A stretch of 64,000 nt of DNA from Verrucomicrobiia bacterium (GCA_947462875.1 CANHQJ010000003.1:1-64000), one strand, 5' to 3'; counted from the stretch's first letter, positions 18,923-28,567 are shown. Notes: generated by a model from the sequence alone, not told the origin. Numbers and translations are program-made.

Positions 18923-19591
18923 TTATTGATCTCCCTCGGGAGTGACCGTCTGCTTCGGCTTCAGAGCTTCCTCCGGTGCCGGCGTTTGGCCGGGGGTGGG
19001 AGCCGCTTCGGCAGGGGCGTCCTTGTTCAGATCCTTCAGCAAGGAAGCGGTGATCTCGGTAGCGTCTTTGCTGAACAGCAGAAACGGCACCTGCGAGGTG
19101 CTCATGCCGGATTTGTCGAAAACGAAGTCATAGTTCTCCGACTTGGCGCGCTCCTCGACCAGTTTGCGGATTTCATTGAGAATCCCGCGCATGCGATCGA
19201 CCATTTTTTCATTGAGTGCCTTGTCCTTGCGGCCCAGGAATTCACGGCGCTCCTTGTCAAGCTGGATGCCTTCCTGGTATTTCGATTGGTAATCCTTGTA
19301 CACCTGCGCCTTTTTCTGATCGGAGAGCGAAGGATCTTCGGATTGCTGCTTCAGTACGCGGATGTCGCTCTCGATCTGACGGATGGTCGTGAGTTTTTCG
19401 TTGTTGTCCTTCTGGATGCGGGCGCGTTCCACATTGATTTCCTGCTGCGCGATCGCTGTCTTGTAGTATTCCTTGAACAACAGCGCCATGTCCACCGTGG
19501 CGATTTTCAGCTGCGCCTGCTGAGCGCCAGCGTTACCGATAAAGAGCGCGGCCACGGCCACGGCGATCATGCGACGAATCATGTGAGTCAT
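18923..19591 (-). CDS. OmpH/Skp-family periplasmic chaperone
   Basis: 222 residues. A signal peptide ending GNAGAQQ precedes a domain beginning LKIATVDMALLFKEYYKT, then a long helical hairpin rich in Lys, Glu and Gln, as in Skp. It should hold unfolded outer-membrane proteins in the periplasm. The C-terminal tail is Pro/Ala-rich. It is followed directly by lpxD, the common ompH-lpxD order. An in-frame ATG at 19582 is a possible alternative start. Confidence 0.88.
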   Translation of the reverse strand: MTHMIRRMIAVAVAALFIGNAGAQQAQLKIATVDMALLFKEYYKTAIAQQEINVERARIQKDNNEKLTTIRQIESDIRVLKQQSEDPSLSDQKKAQVYKDYQSKYQEGIQLDKERREFLGRKDKALNEKMVDRMRGILNEIRKLVEERAKSENYDFVFDKSGMSTSQVPFLLFSKDATEITASLLKDLNKDAPAEAAPTPGQTPAPEEALKPKQTVTPEGDQ

Positions 19592-19722
19592 AAGTAAATG
19601 GGTGTGTGAACGGCTTCACCTTATCGGCAGGGCAGGTCGCGTCAATCCTTTTTCCTGACCAAAACGCAAAACTTTCGTCACTGCCGCCGGCCATTTGAGG
19701 CTGCCGCGTGATGCTTGATGAG

Positions 19723-20655
19723 TCAGACCAGGGAGTCGATGGGGTGATCAAGTCCGAGCAGCCAGGGAGTGAACTCGGGCGGGATGGGGGCGGTGAAATG
19801 GAGGCGCTCGCCGGTGCGGGGGTGATCGATGCTCAATTTCCATGCATGCAGCATGAGGCGGCCGGTTTGGGCGGTTTGGCGCTGGGTTTGCGCGTAAATG
19901 GGATCGCCGATGAGGGGGGTGCCCTTGTGTTTCATGTGCACGCGGATCTGGTGCGTGCGGCCGGTGTGAAGATGGCACAGCACCAGGGCCGTGCGCGTGG
20001 CGGCATCGCCATAGAGGACTTTGTAGTCGGTGATGGAGGCGCGGCCGGAAGGTGGCGTGACCACTGCCATTTTCTGGCGGTTGCGCGGATCGCGGCCAAT
20101 GTGCGTGAAGACCGTCTCCGCGGCGGGTGACGGGACATTTTGTGTCACGCAGAGGTAGATTTTATCGTTGGTGCGTCCGGAAAACTGGTTCACAAGGTGC
20201 TGGTGGGCGTGGTCGTTTTTCGCCACAATCAGGCAGCCGGACGTGTCTTTGTCGAGCCGGTGGACGATGCCGGGCCTCTCCACGCCGCCGATGCCGGAAA
20301 GCTGGCCGTGGCAGTGGTGCAGGAGGGCGTTGACCAGCGTGCCGTCGTGATTGCCGACGGCGGGATGCACGACCATGCCGTGTTCCTTATCGATGACGAT
20401 GATGTCCTGATCCTCATACAACACTTGCAGGGGAATGTCCTGCGCGGCGGCCTCGGCAGGCACGGCCTCGGGGATGGCGATGCTGATGCGGTCGCCGGGT
20501 TTCACCGGATCGCGCGGCTTGGCGGGCTTGTCATTGCAAAGAATGAATTGCTCGCGGATCAGTTCTTGGATGCGTGAACGCGAAAGGTCCGGCAAACGAC
20601 TGGCCAGCCAGGCATCGATGCGGTCAGAGCTCGGTTGGTCAACGGTGAGGATCAT
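19723..20655 (-). CDS. rluD: RluA/RluD-family 23S rRNA pseudouridine synthase
   Basis: 310 residues. An N-terminal S4-like RNA-binding domain (SRIQELIREQFILCND) is followed by the catalytic domain with the family signature GIVHRLDKDTSG (the aspartate is the nucleophile) and HTGRTHQIRVHMKHKG. It converts specific uridines in 23S rRNA to pseudouridine. The ATG at 20655 is chosen because the longer frame runs into the intergenic repeat. The exact target subtype is inferred. Confidence 0.88.
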   Translation of the reverse strand: MILTVDQPSSDRIDAWLASRLPDLSRSRIQELIREQFILCNDKPAKPRDPVKPGDRISIAIPEAVPAEAAAQDIPLQVLYEDQDIIVIDKEHGMVVHPAVGNHDGTLVNALLHHCHGQLSGIGGVERPGIVHRLDKDTSGCLIVAKNDHAHQHLVNQFSGRTNDKIYLCVTQNVPSPAAETVFTHIGRDPRNRQKMAVVTPPSGRASITDYKVLYGDAATRTALVLCHLHTGRTHQIRVHMKHKGTPLIGDPIYAQTQRQTAQTGRLMLHAWKLSIDHPRTGERLHFTAPIPPEFTPWLLGLDHPIDSLV

Positions 20656-20677
20656 GGAAATGAAGTGGAAAGTGACA

Positions 20678-20790
20678 AGTGAGCCGTGATCAGTGTTTGG
20701 AACTGTGGGGCAGTGGGTTGAATTCTCCTCATTGTTTGAAGCGTGCCAAAGTCCGCACTGCATCTGCCTTTCCACTGATCACTGCTCACT
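20678..20790. repeat. MITE-like inverted repeat between rluD and cysK
   Basis: The left arm AGTGAGCCGTGATCAGTG (20678-20695) and the right arm (20773-20790, reverse complement AGTGAGCAGTGATCAGTG) match at 17 of 18 positions and enclose about 77 bp. A third copy of the arm lies at 8721-8738. It fills most of the 155-bp gap and has no coding capacity. The same unit in two intergenic regions suggests a dispersed genome repeat. Confidence 0.55.
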
Positions 20791-20810
20791 CACCCACACA
20801 TCACTTTTCC

Positions 20811-21770
20811 TCAAATCTCGTGCACGGGGAGGTTGGCGCATTCGTCGCGGAGTTTTTCGGCGAGCATGGTGCTCAGGTAGCGCTCGGAGCTGGAGCAGCC
20901 GATGGTAACGATGCGCTTGCCGGCGAACTCGGGGCGCTTGGCGACCTGCATCGCGGCCCAAACGTTGGCACCGGTGGAGATACCGGCGGGGATGCCTTCG
21001 TCCTGCGCCAAGGCGCGGGCGGTCTCGAAGGCGTCCTCGTTCGTGACCTGGATCACTTCATCGATGATGTTGATGTTGAGATTTTTCGGGATGAATCCGG
21101 CACCGATGCCCTGGATCATGTGCGGGCCCGGAGCACCGCCGGAAATCACGGGGCTGGCGGTCGGCTCGACGGCGAAGGTTTTCATGGCGCAGCGGGATTT
21201 CAGCACTTCGGAAACGCCCGTGATCGTACCGCCCGTGCCGACACCGGCAACAAAGGCATCGATCTGACCTTCCGTCGCTTCCCAGATTTCCTCAGCGGTG
21301 GTTTCGCGGTGGATTTGGGGGTTCGCAGGGTTATCGAACTGGCCCGGACCGAAGGCACCGGGGGTTTCTTCCAGCATTTTTTTCGCCATGGCGATGGCGC
21401 CACCCATGCCGCGGGCGCGCGGGGTGAGCACGATTTCGGCACCGAGCAGGCGCAGCAGCACGCGGCGCTCCACCGACATGCTCTCGGGCATGGTGAGGAT
21501 GCAGCGGTAGCCTTTCGCACGGGCGACAAATGCGAGGGCGATGCCGGTATTTCCCGAGGTGGGCTCGATGATCAGGCCGCCGGGTTTCAGCGATCCATCG
21601 CGTTCGGCCGCTTCGATCATCGCCTTGCCGATCCGGTCCTTGACGCTGAAAAGGGGGTTGAAAAACTCGGCTTTCACGCAAATCTCGGCATTCAGGCCTT
21701 TGGTGACGTGATTGAGGCGGATGAGAGGTGTGTTGCCGACCGTGTCGACCATGCTGTTCGCGATTTTCAT
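20811..21770 (-). CDS. cysK: Cysteine synthase A (O-acetylserine sulfhydrylase)
   Basis: A PLP enzyme making cysteine from O-acetylserine and sulfide. The N-terminus (VDTVGNTPLIRLN) and the lysine in FNPLFSVKDRIG that binds PLP are typical, followed by the substrate loop PTSGNTGIALAF and the phosphate-binding GTGGTITGV. At 319 residues it is full length. It is monocistronic on the minus strand, with the repeat element just beyond its stop. Confidence 0.95.
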   Translation of the reverse strand: MKIANSMVDTVGNTPLIRLNHVTKGLNAEICVKAEFFNPLFSVKDRIGKAMIEAAERDGSLKPGGLIIEPTSGNTGIALAFVARAKGYRCILTMPESMSVERRVLLRLLGAEIVLTPRARGMGGAIAMAKKMLEETPGAFGPGQFDNPANPQIHRETTAEEIWEATEGQIDAFVAGVGTGGTITGVSEVLKSRCAMKTFAVEPTASPVISGGAPGPHMIQGIGAGFIPKNLNINIIDEVIQVTNEDAFETARALAQDEGIPAGISTGANVWAAMQVAKRPEFAGKRIVTIGCSSSERYLSTMLAEKLRDECANLPVHEI

Positions 21771-21845
21771 AGTGTGGTGAATGGGTTGCTGGCCATTGGT
21801 AGCATGGTCGCGACAAAAATCACACTATTTTTTTGCTCCCTGATT

Positions 21846-23252
21846 TCAGACCCGGATGCCCTGGGGATGGTGAAACAAATCCGCCGGATCGTATCGGCGT
21901 TTGATTGTTTGGAGAAAATCCACGGCGCCGAAGTAGGCGTTTTGCGGGTTGGCGAAATTGCGGTCGGGGTAATTGCAGTAGTGGCGTTTGATGCCGTGCT
22001 GCGCGAGCAGTGTCTGGATGGCATCGACGGCGTTTACCACGCGGGCCTCGCGGGCGGGATCGTCCCAGTAGCCCTGGATTTCCGCCATGTAGCCGCATGC
22101 ACGATGGGCGAAAACCGAGGCCGCGGCATGGGCGGGGTCCTGGATCGCACCGCCGAGCGTGTTGCACTGCCAGATCACACCCGACGTGGCGGCGACTTGC
22201 TGCGCGAGTGCTTCCGCGATGTCCTTGAGTTCGTCAAATCCCTCCAGCATGCCGGCACAGGCGTTTTTGAACGGCAGCGGCCCACTACGTCCATAGTAGG
22301 TCTTGATGGCGGCGGGGTAGAGCGGCGCGTGGTAGCGGGTGGTGGTGGTGACGAGTTTTTCCAAGGGTTTCATCAACGCCGTGATGCGCGCCTGGCTCTT
22401 GAGATCGGTGTGGGTGAGCAGGATGGTCAGTGATTTTCCGTTGAGCACAAAGGCGGAAAAGGCATCGCGCGGCAATTCCTTCGTCGCGGTGAACCAGGTT
22501 TCCAGAAGGTTTTTCACCTTGGCGGGAGTGAGATCGCTGGTCTTGAACCGACGGTGATAGAGGTTCGTGGGTGCCTTTTGCGTGCGGAAGCGGAATTGCG
22601 TGATGACGCCGAAGTTGCCATTGCCACCACCGCGGCAGGCCTTGAGCAACGGATGTTCGCCCTCGCACTCGTGGACGTTGCCCTCGGCATCGATCATGCG
22701 GATGCCTACGAGCTGATCGCAGGTGAGCCCGTATTGCCGCGACAGCAAGCCATAGCCGCCGCCGAGCGTCAGCCCGCCGATGCCCACACCCGCGCAGGAT
22801 CCCGCTGGCAGCACGCGGCCTTTGGCTAACAGAAAGTCGTTGATCTGTCGCAACTTCGCGCCGGGGGCCACGGTGAAGACGTTCGATGCGGCATCGAGCG
22901 ACATGGCATTCATGTTCGATAGATCGAGAGACAGGCTGTCATCCGCCATGCAATAGCCCTCGAAACAATGCCCTCCACTTTTGATCGAAATCGTCTTTTT
23001 GTTTTCCCGCGCCCACTTGATGCCGGAAATCACATCGTCCTCGGTGAGACATGATTTCACCGCGGCGGGTTTCGGTTTCAAGCGGCTGTTGAACAAAGTG
23101 CAGGCCTGGCGGTAGCCATCGCTACCAGGCAAAAGGAGCGAAGGTTTCGCCGCCACGGTCTGTCCCTGGGAAAAAGGCATCAGCAGCGCGGCACTCCCGA
23201 GTTGAAGGAATCGACGGCGCGATGGCAGATGGGAAGTTGCAACGTCTTTCAT
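21846..23252 (-). CDS. Tat-exported BBE-type FAD-dependent oxidoreductase
   Basis: 468 residues. The N-terminus has a twin-arginine-like signal (SRRRFLQLGSAALLMP). The FAD-binding domain carries SGGHCFEGYC, with the histidine that forms the 8-alpha bond, and PAGSCAGVGIGGL, with the cysteine that forms the 6-S-cysteinyl bond, so bicovalent flavin is predicted. The C-terminus (YCNYPDRNFANPQNAYFG) is the berberine-bridge module. Family members oxidise sugars, alcohols or alkaloid-like substrates using O2; the substrate is unknown here. The codons for residues YYGRS carry a degenerate copy of the 16-bp dyad (22283-22298). Confidence 0.85.
   Translation of the reverse strand: MKDVATSHLPSRRRFLQLGSAALLMPFSQGQTVAAKPSLLLPGSDGYRQACTLFNSRLKPKPAAVKSCLTEDDVISGIKWARENKKTISIKSGGHCFEGYCMADDSLSLDLSNMNAMSLDAASNVFTVAPGAKLRQINDFLLAKGRVLPAGSCAGVGIGGLTLGGGYGLLSRQYGLTCDQLVGIRMIDAEGNVHECEGEHPLLKACRGGGNGNFGVITQFRFRTQKAPTNLYHRRFKTSDLTPAKVKNLLETWFTATKELPRDAFSAFVLNGKSLTILLTHTDLKSQARITALMKPLEKLVTTTTRYHAPLYPAAIKTYYGRSGPLPFKNACAGMLEGFDELKDIAEALAQQVAATSGVIWQCNTLGGAIQDPAHAAASVFAHRACGYMAEIQGYWDDPAREARVVNAVDAIQTLLAQHGIKRHYCNYPDRNFANPQNAYFGAVDFLQTIKRRYDPADLFHHPQGIRV
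22283..22298 (-). repeat. Degenerate copy of the 16-bp dyad
   Basis: On the minus strand TACTAT-GGAC-GTAGTG, matching TACTAT-N4-ATAGTA at 10 of 12 arm positions with the same 4-bp spacer. It lies inside the FAD oxidoreductase gene. This is the weakest of the five copies. Confidence 0.4.
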
Positions 23253-23304
23253 GGGACAATACTAGTGAAGAGAATGAACCCGGGCGAGGCCATTCTTGTG
23301 CACA

Positions 23305-24429
23305 TCATTCGATTTTCAGTATGGCATTGGCATGAGCCTTACGATCTTCGGGGCAGCCGCGTAAGAGCATCTGAGCCATTTCTTTTTTCAGATAGCTCGC
23401 GGGCATTTGCTGCCAGACACTGAGGGTTTGCTCGATATCTTTTCTCGCATTGGCGAAAAAGAATTTTCCCATGGTTTCGATTTTATCCTTCCCCTTGAGA
23501 TGCGCTTGCGTCCACTGAATGGCACTTGCGAGGTCTTTTTCGGCCCAGGCATCGCCATACACTTGGATCAATTTTTCGGCGTCTGCGGGATTGCCTGTGG
23601 CTTCGGCTGTTTCTCGCATCAGATCTTCAAGGCCCGCAAAGGTGCTACTGGCTCCCCAGCTCGGAGTGAATCCGGCGGACAGCCATTCCTGACGTTGCGC
23701 TGTGGATGCTTGGTCCCACACATTCCGCGCCGACTCATGCGCCGATTTCCCGAGAAGCTGTGCTTGCAACTGTGTCTGCGCTTTTCCGGCGGGTAGAGCC
23801 AGCAAGAGGTTCCATGCAGCCCCGATTTCATCGAATTGAAAGATCAGGTTTCTCCCGTTGGCGGTGGCAAACAACTCGGCATTTTCTAACAATATTTTCT
23901 GCGCGCTCTCTGGTTTCGTTTTGCAGAGAATTTCGAGGGTGGTGATCCATGCTTGGGCACGTAGCGCCGCATTGGGAATGCGTGATGCCGCCGCAAGGGC
24001 AGCCTCGGAATCCACGGCAGCCCAAGTCCGGAATAAAAGGTAGGTTTCGAAACTCGCCTCTTCCTTCTTATCGATGAGCCAAGCAAACATTTCTTCGGGA
24101 GCGTCTTCGGCCCATCCCCTCGCGTATTCAATACCTGGCATTCCGCTGCCGGGATAGCAGCCGGGATTCATAAGCTGGACCATCACTTCGCCCGCATAGT
24201 TTTTCCGCGGTGGCGGCGGATTGTGAGCCATGATCCGGTTTCCCATGCGTTCCAGCATGTTTGTCGCATCCATGGAACCGGGGCTTGTTGATGGCCCGAC
24301 GGCAGAGTGCTCGGTGAAAATGATTTCACCAGAAGATGTGTGATTCTCCGACGAAACACGCGAATACGCCCCAATGGCGGATGCCCCAAAAAGGATCAGC
24401 GGAGTAGCGTTGAGTATGAGGCGTTTCAT
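23305..24429 (-). CDS. Secreted helical-repeat protein, Verrucomicrobia type (copy 2)
   Basis: 374 residues with an N-terminal hydrophobic segment (LILNATPLILFGASAIGAYS) for export or anchoring. The rest is all-helical with units of the form D-x-E-A-A-L-A-A-A-S-R-I-P and SAIQWTQAHLKG. It shares this style, and probably ancestry, with the gene 15 bp upstream. No catalytic motif is visible. Expect a repeat solenoid for protein binding at the envelope. Confidence 0.6.
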   Translation of the reverse strand: MKRLILNATPLILFGASAIGAYSRVSSENHTSSGEIIFTEHSAVGPSTSPGSMDATNMLERMGNRIMAHNPPPPRKNYAGEVMVQLMNPGCYPGSGMPGIEYARGWAEDAPEEMFAWLIDKKEEASFETYLLFRTWAAVDSEAALAAASRIPNAALRAQAWITTLEILCKTKPESAQKILLENAELFATANGRNLIFQFDEIGAAWNLLLALPAGKAQTQLQAQLLGKSAHESARNVWDQASTAQRQEWLSAGFTPSWGASSTFAGLEDLMRETAEATGNPADAEKLIQVYGDAWAEKDLASAIQWTQAHLKGKDKIETMGKFFFANARKDIEQTLSVWQQMPASYLKKEMAQMLLRGCPEDRKAHANAILKIE

Positions 24430-24444
24430 GGAAGTTTCTGATGA

Positions 24445-26361
24445 TTATGGAGCTGAGGAATCGCCGTGTTTTGTGACATATTCTTCCTTCTTCTTCATCG
24501 CCACATCCCGCACGGCACCGGAAGGCAAGGACTCTGCCCAGGCTATCGCAGCATCGGGATCGTAGCGGAACCAACTGGTCGCGAGCCCTGCTGCCGCAGA
24601 GGCGGCACTCTCCCTGTTCGGCAAGGAATTCAGCCAAGCCGCCGCTGCCTCCGGGTGCTCTTCACCCCACTGGCTGGCAAAGGAATCCAGCGCTCCTTTG
24701 GATGGATCTACAGGCACTTCGGCGATGAATGAGGCGTAGTCTGACGCGTGCTGCCCCAGTGCTTGACCGATCTCAGATGTCCATTGGTCCTGAGGAAGTT
24801 GCCGCAGCAGCTCGGTGCGTCGTGCGATGTCTGACGCGGGGATGTTTGCGATGATTTTTGCGAGCAAAACGCCGCGCATCTGCCCAGGAAAATGCGGCAG
24901 TTGCGTGAGCGCTGTCTCGGGATTCGCCTGCGCTGCTCGGGTAGCGAGTTTTTCCAGGATGCTGTCATCATCGGGAGCGGAGGCATCGCTCGCCCAGATG
25001 GCGGCGACAGCGAGACAATCTTCTGCTGACCAGTGACCGGATTCCCTGCTGATCAGTTGCGCAGTGATACTGCGTTGCCAAGCAGCATCACCGCCCGCCT
25101 CGGCAGTCAACTCCCTTATGCCGGCGATGAGCCCTGCGGGATCACGGGGAAGTTTTTCCGCCAAGGCCGCAAGCACCCGCAACCTCATGCCGTTGTCCCT
25201 GATGCTGCCATGGAAAAATTCTTCGAATGGATTTCCCGGTGGCTCCGGCTCCTCCGTCACGGGCGCTGCCTGCGGTGGATCGGCAAAGGGATCGTATGCC
25301 ACATTCGAAACGGCAAAGGGATCATCGATTGAAGTAGTGTCTTGTGCGAAGAAGGTTTCGGTTTCCCTGAGAAGCTTGAGTGCTGCCATGGGATCCGATT
25401 CGGCAAGATGGTAAATGATGGACCCTGGTGCCGTTTGATTGAGATCATTGTGGTGAGTCAATTTCGCAGCATCCAATGCCCTCAGTGCCGCATGAGGATC
25501 CTGTTCGGCCAAGACACACAACCAAGCATGCTTGGCAAAATTGCGCAATTGCGGGTCGGCGATGCCATTCACCCATTCGTCGATGGGAGGATGGCTCGGT
25601 TTCCACCCAGCCACAACCGCTTGAAATGCCGTAAAAATCCCATCAGGATGATTTCCCACTTTCCATTGGAGACAGGCATTGCCAGCAGCGACGGCATCGG
25701 TCTTGGCAAGGCTGGCAATCGCGGCCACCCAGTCATCCGAGGTAGAGTGATGCTCACTTATTTCCTTAATCCCCTCAGGATTCCATGATAAGTAAAGCAA
25801 GGGATGCTGCTCGGCAAGAGCTGCCGATATGGCTTCAAGGAAATAAGCATGAGGTTTTCGTGTCTGAGGCTCCGTGAGCATGGCGTATGCTGTATCAGGC
25901 ATCAATTCTGCCATGACCTCGGCCGCCCACATGGGATAGAAGGAACCGTCACCCGACGCCTGCAAAAAACCATCGAGGTCTTTCACCATCCACACGCCGT
26001 ATGCCCAGCGCAGCGCTGCTTCCGCATTCGGCGTGATGCCATTTTCATAGTTCTTGTCGTAGGGAAAGAGCTCATCCCATTCCGCGATCAGTTGCGGGAA
26101 ATCAGTGACCTTGCCTGCTTTCATCCGCTCCATCCACAAGGCACGCGGCGACCCTGGAGCGAGGCCTGACACAGAACTCACGTGCGCACTTGATGCCGAC
26201 TGCGAGTCTTTGTCAGGCGCTTGCCAAGATTTGAGTGAATGCCCGAACCGCCAACCACCCACAGCGCAGACGACCACTCCGGTCAGCCACAAAAAGAAGT
26301 GATTGCGATTCCTGAAAAGCACCAGACCATGCTGCCCTTCATCGCTGAAATAGCAAGGCAT
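24445..26361 (-). CDS. Membrane-anchored helical-repeat protein, Verrucomicrobia type (copy 1)
   Basis: 638 residues. A single transmembrane helix near residues 22-38 (HFFLWLTGVVVCAVGG) is followed by a long solenoid of helical pairs with repeated phrases such as DPMAALKLL, HPEAAAAWLNSLPNRE and DPDAAIAWAESLPSG. It resembles unnamed Verrucomicrobia families; function unknown. It forms a two-gene operon with the related gene downstream. By eye this pair is less GC-rich than neighbouring housekeeping genes. Confidence 0.6.
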   Translation of the reverse strand: MPCYFSDEGQHGLVLFRNRNHFFLWLTGVVVCAVGGWRFGHSLKSWQAPDKDSQSASSAHVSSVSGLAPGSPRALWMERMKAGKVTDFPQLIAEWDELFPYDKNYENGITPNAEAALRWAYGVWMVKDLDGFLQASGDGSFYPMWAAEVMAELMPDTAYAMLTEPQTRKPHAYFLEAISAALAEQHPLLYLSWNPEGIKEISEHHSTSDDWVAAIASLAKTDAVAAGNACLQWKVGNHPDGIFTAFQAVVAGWKPSHPPIDEWVNGIADPQLRNFAKHAWLCVLAEQDPHAALRALDAAKLTHHNDLNQTAPGSIIYHLAESDPMAALKLLRETETFFAQDTTSIDDPFAVSNVAYDPFADPPQAAPVTEEPEPPGNPFEEFFHGSIRDNGMRLRVLAALAEKLPRDPAGLIAGIRELTAEAGGDAAWQRSITAQLISRESGHWSAEDCLAVAAIWASDASAPDDDSILEKLATRAAQANPETALTQLPHFPGQMRGVLLAKIIANIPASDIARRTELLRQLPQDQWTSEIGQALGQHASDYASFIAEVPVDPSKGALDSFASQWGEEHPEAAAAWLNSLPNRESAASAAAGLATSWFRYDPDAAIAWAESLPSGAVRDVAMKKKEEYVTKHGDSSAP

Positions 26362-26433
26362 AAGGTGAGTCGATTACCGAAGCGGGCAAATGTCTGCGAA
26401 TGGTCTGATGGAATGAAAAGACGTGCCTGCCGA

Positions 26434-27717
26434 TCACCACTCGCGGATGGTGTCTTCCATCGCGGTGAGCGTCTCATCAATGTCATCGCGGGTGTGCGCC
26501 AGTGAGAGGAAGCCGGTTTCGTAAGGGCTGGGGGCGATGTAGATGCCTTTGTCGAGCATGGACCAGAACAGCTTGCGGAACATCTCGAGGTCCTGCGTTT
26601 TGACGGAATCGAGATTGATGATTTCCGCATCGGTGAAGAACAGGCAGAACATCGAGCCGACGCGGTTGAAGCGATGCGGGATGCCTTTTTCCGTGAAAAT
26701 TTTCTCCACACCCGCTTGCAGGTAGGCGCCGATTTCATCCAGCGTTTCATAGGCACCGGCTTTGTCGAGCTCGTGAAGCTGCGTCAGGCCGGCGACCATC
26801 GCGAGGGGATTGCCGCTCAGCGTGCCCGCTTGATAGACAGGACCGAGCGGGGCCAGCCAGTCCATGATGTCGGCGCGACCGCCAAAAGCCCCCACGGGCA
26901 ATCCACCGCCGATGACCTTGCCGAAACACGAGAGATCCGGCGTGATGTTTTCCAGTCCTTGCACGCCCGCCTTACCGAGGCGGAAGCCGGTCATGACTTC
27001 GTCGAAGATCAGCACCGTGCCGTGTTTCGCGGTGATTTCGCGGAGGAAATTCAGGAATCCCGGCTGCGGCAAAATGAGCCCGGCGTTGGCAGGGTAGGGC
27101 TCCAGAATCAAGGCGGCGATCTGCCCCTCCCAATTCGCAAAGGCCGCTTCCACGGCCGCGCGGTCATTGAAGGGCAGCACGATGGTTTCGGCGGCAAAGG
27201 CTTTCGGCACCCCGGCGGAATCCGGCTCGCCCTGCGTAAGCGCACCCGAACCTGCGGCGACGAGCAACGAGTCGCTGTGGCCGTGATAGCAGCCGTCGAA
27301 TTTGATGATCTTGTCGCGTTTCGTGAAACCACGGGCGAGGCGGATCGCGGACATCGTCGCCTCGGTGCCGGAATTGGTCATGCGCACTTTTTCCACCGAG
27401 GGCACCCACGAGGTGACCATTTTCGCCATCTCCACTTCCAGCACGTTCGGGATGCCAAACGACAAACCGTTTTTCGCCGCCTCGTGCACGGCATTGATCA
27501 CCGCCATGGGCGCGTGGCCGAGAATCGCCGGACCCCAGGTGCCGATGTAGTCGATGTAGCTCTTGCCGTCGATGTCCTCGATGCGGCTGCCCTTGGCGCG
27601 GCGCACGAAAAACGGCTCGCCACCGACGTTGCGGAAGGCGCGCACGGGGGAATTGACGCCGCCGGGAATGAGTTCCTTGGCGGTCTGGAAAAGTTTGGCG
27701 GAAATGGGATAACGCAT
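26434..27717 (-). CDS. hemL: Glutamate-1-semialdehyde 2,1-aminomutase
   Basis: Last step of the C5 route to 5-aminolevulinate, the haem precursor. The 427-residue PLP enzyme has the N-terminal PGGVNSPVRAF, FDGCYHGHSD, FDEVMTGFR and the PLP lysine in CFGKVIGGGLPVGAFGG. It is monocistronic. The product feeds haem synthesis, which the cbb3 oxidase encoded here requires. Confidence 0.95.
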   Translation of the reverse strand: MRYPISAKLFQTAKELIPGGVNSPVRAFRNVGGEPFFVRRAKGSRIEDIDGKSYIDYIGTWGPAILGHAPMAVINAVHEAAKNGLSFGIPNVLEVEMAKMVTSWVPSVEKVRMTNSGTEATMSAIRLARGFTKRDKIIKFDGCYHGHSDSLLVAAGSGALTQGEPDSAGVPKAFAAETIVLPFNDRAAVEAAFANWEGQIAALILEPYPANAGLILPQPGFLNFLREITAKHGTVLIFDEVMTGFRLGKAGVQGLENITPDLSCFGKVIGGGLPVGAFGGRADIMDWLAPLGPVYQAGTLSGNPLAMVAGLTQLHELDKAGAYETLDEIGAYLQAGVEKIFTEKGIPHRFNRVGSMFCLFFTDAEIINLDSVKTQDLEMFRKLFWSMLDKGIYIAPSPYETGFLSLAHTRDDIDETLTAMEDTIREW

Positions 27718-27849
27718 GGTGGGCGGGCATTGTCCTGCAATTTTCCGGTGGCTGCAACTGAGATTCTGAAAAAATCTTCGAATAAATACCGAGCGGCCGC
27801 GTCGAAGATTTATCCTTTTCTTTTTTCCAGCTTCCGCTACGTTGCACTT

Positions 27850-28560
27850 ATGAAACTACTGAGCCTCGCCCTGTTTCTGATCCTCCCGCTTTCCGCCCAA
27901 ACGAAACGCGGCGAACGCAAGTCCTTGCTCGATAATGACCCGCGCGTGGTCTATCTGACCGATATGCCGGACAAACAGATCGAGCTCATGATCATCAAGG
28001 AAGCGCCGGTGTTTTCGGATGTCGATGGCAAGAACAAGCTCGGCACCATCCAGGCCAACCAGAAGGTGAAAATCGAGGCCATCACCGACAAGGCCTACAA
28101 GGTCCGCGGCAAGGGCACGCGCGATGGCATCGCCGGCTGGGTCGGCCCCTGGGCCTTTGCATCGAAGGACCCGCAATTCGTCGAGAATTTGAAAAAATTC
28201 TACACCCGCCAACTGGAGGTGAACAAGATCATCGCCGAAAACGATGTGGCCATGGGCATGACCACCGATGAGGTCGCGAAATCGTTAGGCCAGCCGACCA
28301 AGAGCTCGCTGCGCCAGACTCCGGACGGCCAGAGTGGCAAGTGGGAGTTCATCGATTACGAAGAGCAGAAAAACTACTCGCTGGTGCGCGATCCCGTCAC
28401 CGGCAATATGTTCCGTCAACTCGTCAGCGTGACGCAGATCGAGAAAGGCAAACGCGTGGTGGAATTCACCAACGGTCTGGTCAGCGCCATCGAGGATGCC
28501 GAAAGCCGCCAAGCCGACAACGTCCGCATCATCGTCCCGCCGTTGGTCTTTGGCTGGTAA
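27850..28560 (+). CDS. Secreted SH3-like domain protein
   Basis: 236 residues. A signal peptide (MKLLSLALFLILPLSAQ) is followed by a bacterial SH3-like segment (about 40-100: VKIEAITDKAYKVRGKG...GWVGPW) and a later part containing GMTTDEVAKSLGQPTKSS, which resembles the repeat of BamE/SmpA-like proteins. Probably a periplasmic envelope protein. The frame stays open upstream across the antisense of hemL, but the signal peptide fixes the start at 27850. Confidence 0.65.
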   Translation: MKLLSLALFLILPLSAQTKRGERKSLLDNDPRVVYLTDMPDKQIELMIIKEAPVFSDVDGKNKLGTIQANQKVKIEAITDKAYKVRGKGTRDGIAGWVGPWAFASKDPQFVENLKKFYTRQLEVNKIIAENDVAMGMTTDEVAKSLGQPTKSSLRQTPDGQSGKWEFIDYEEQKNYSLVRDPVTGNMFRQLVSVTQIEKGKRVVEFTNGLVSAIEDAESRQADNVRIIVPPLVFGW

Positions 28561-28567
28561 TCGCAGG

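Noticed and set aside
26674-27849. Long upstream extension of the SH3-like protein frame
   Set aside because: This part is antisense to hemL; the real start is the signal peptide at 27850.
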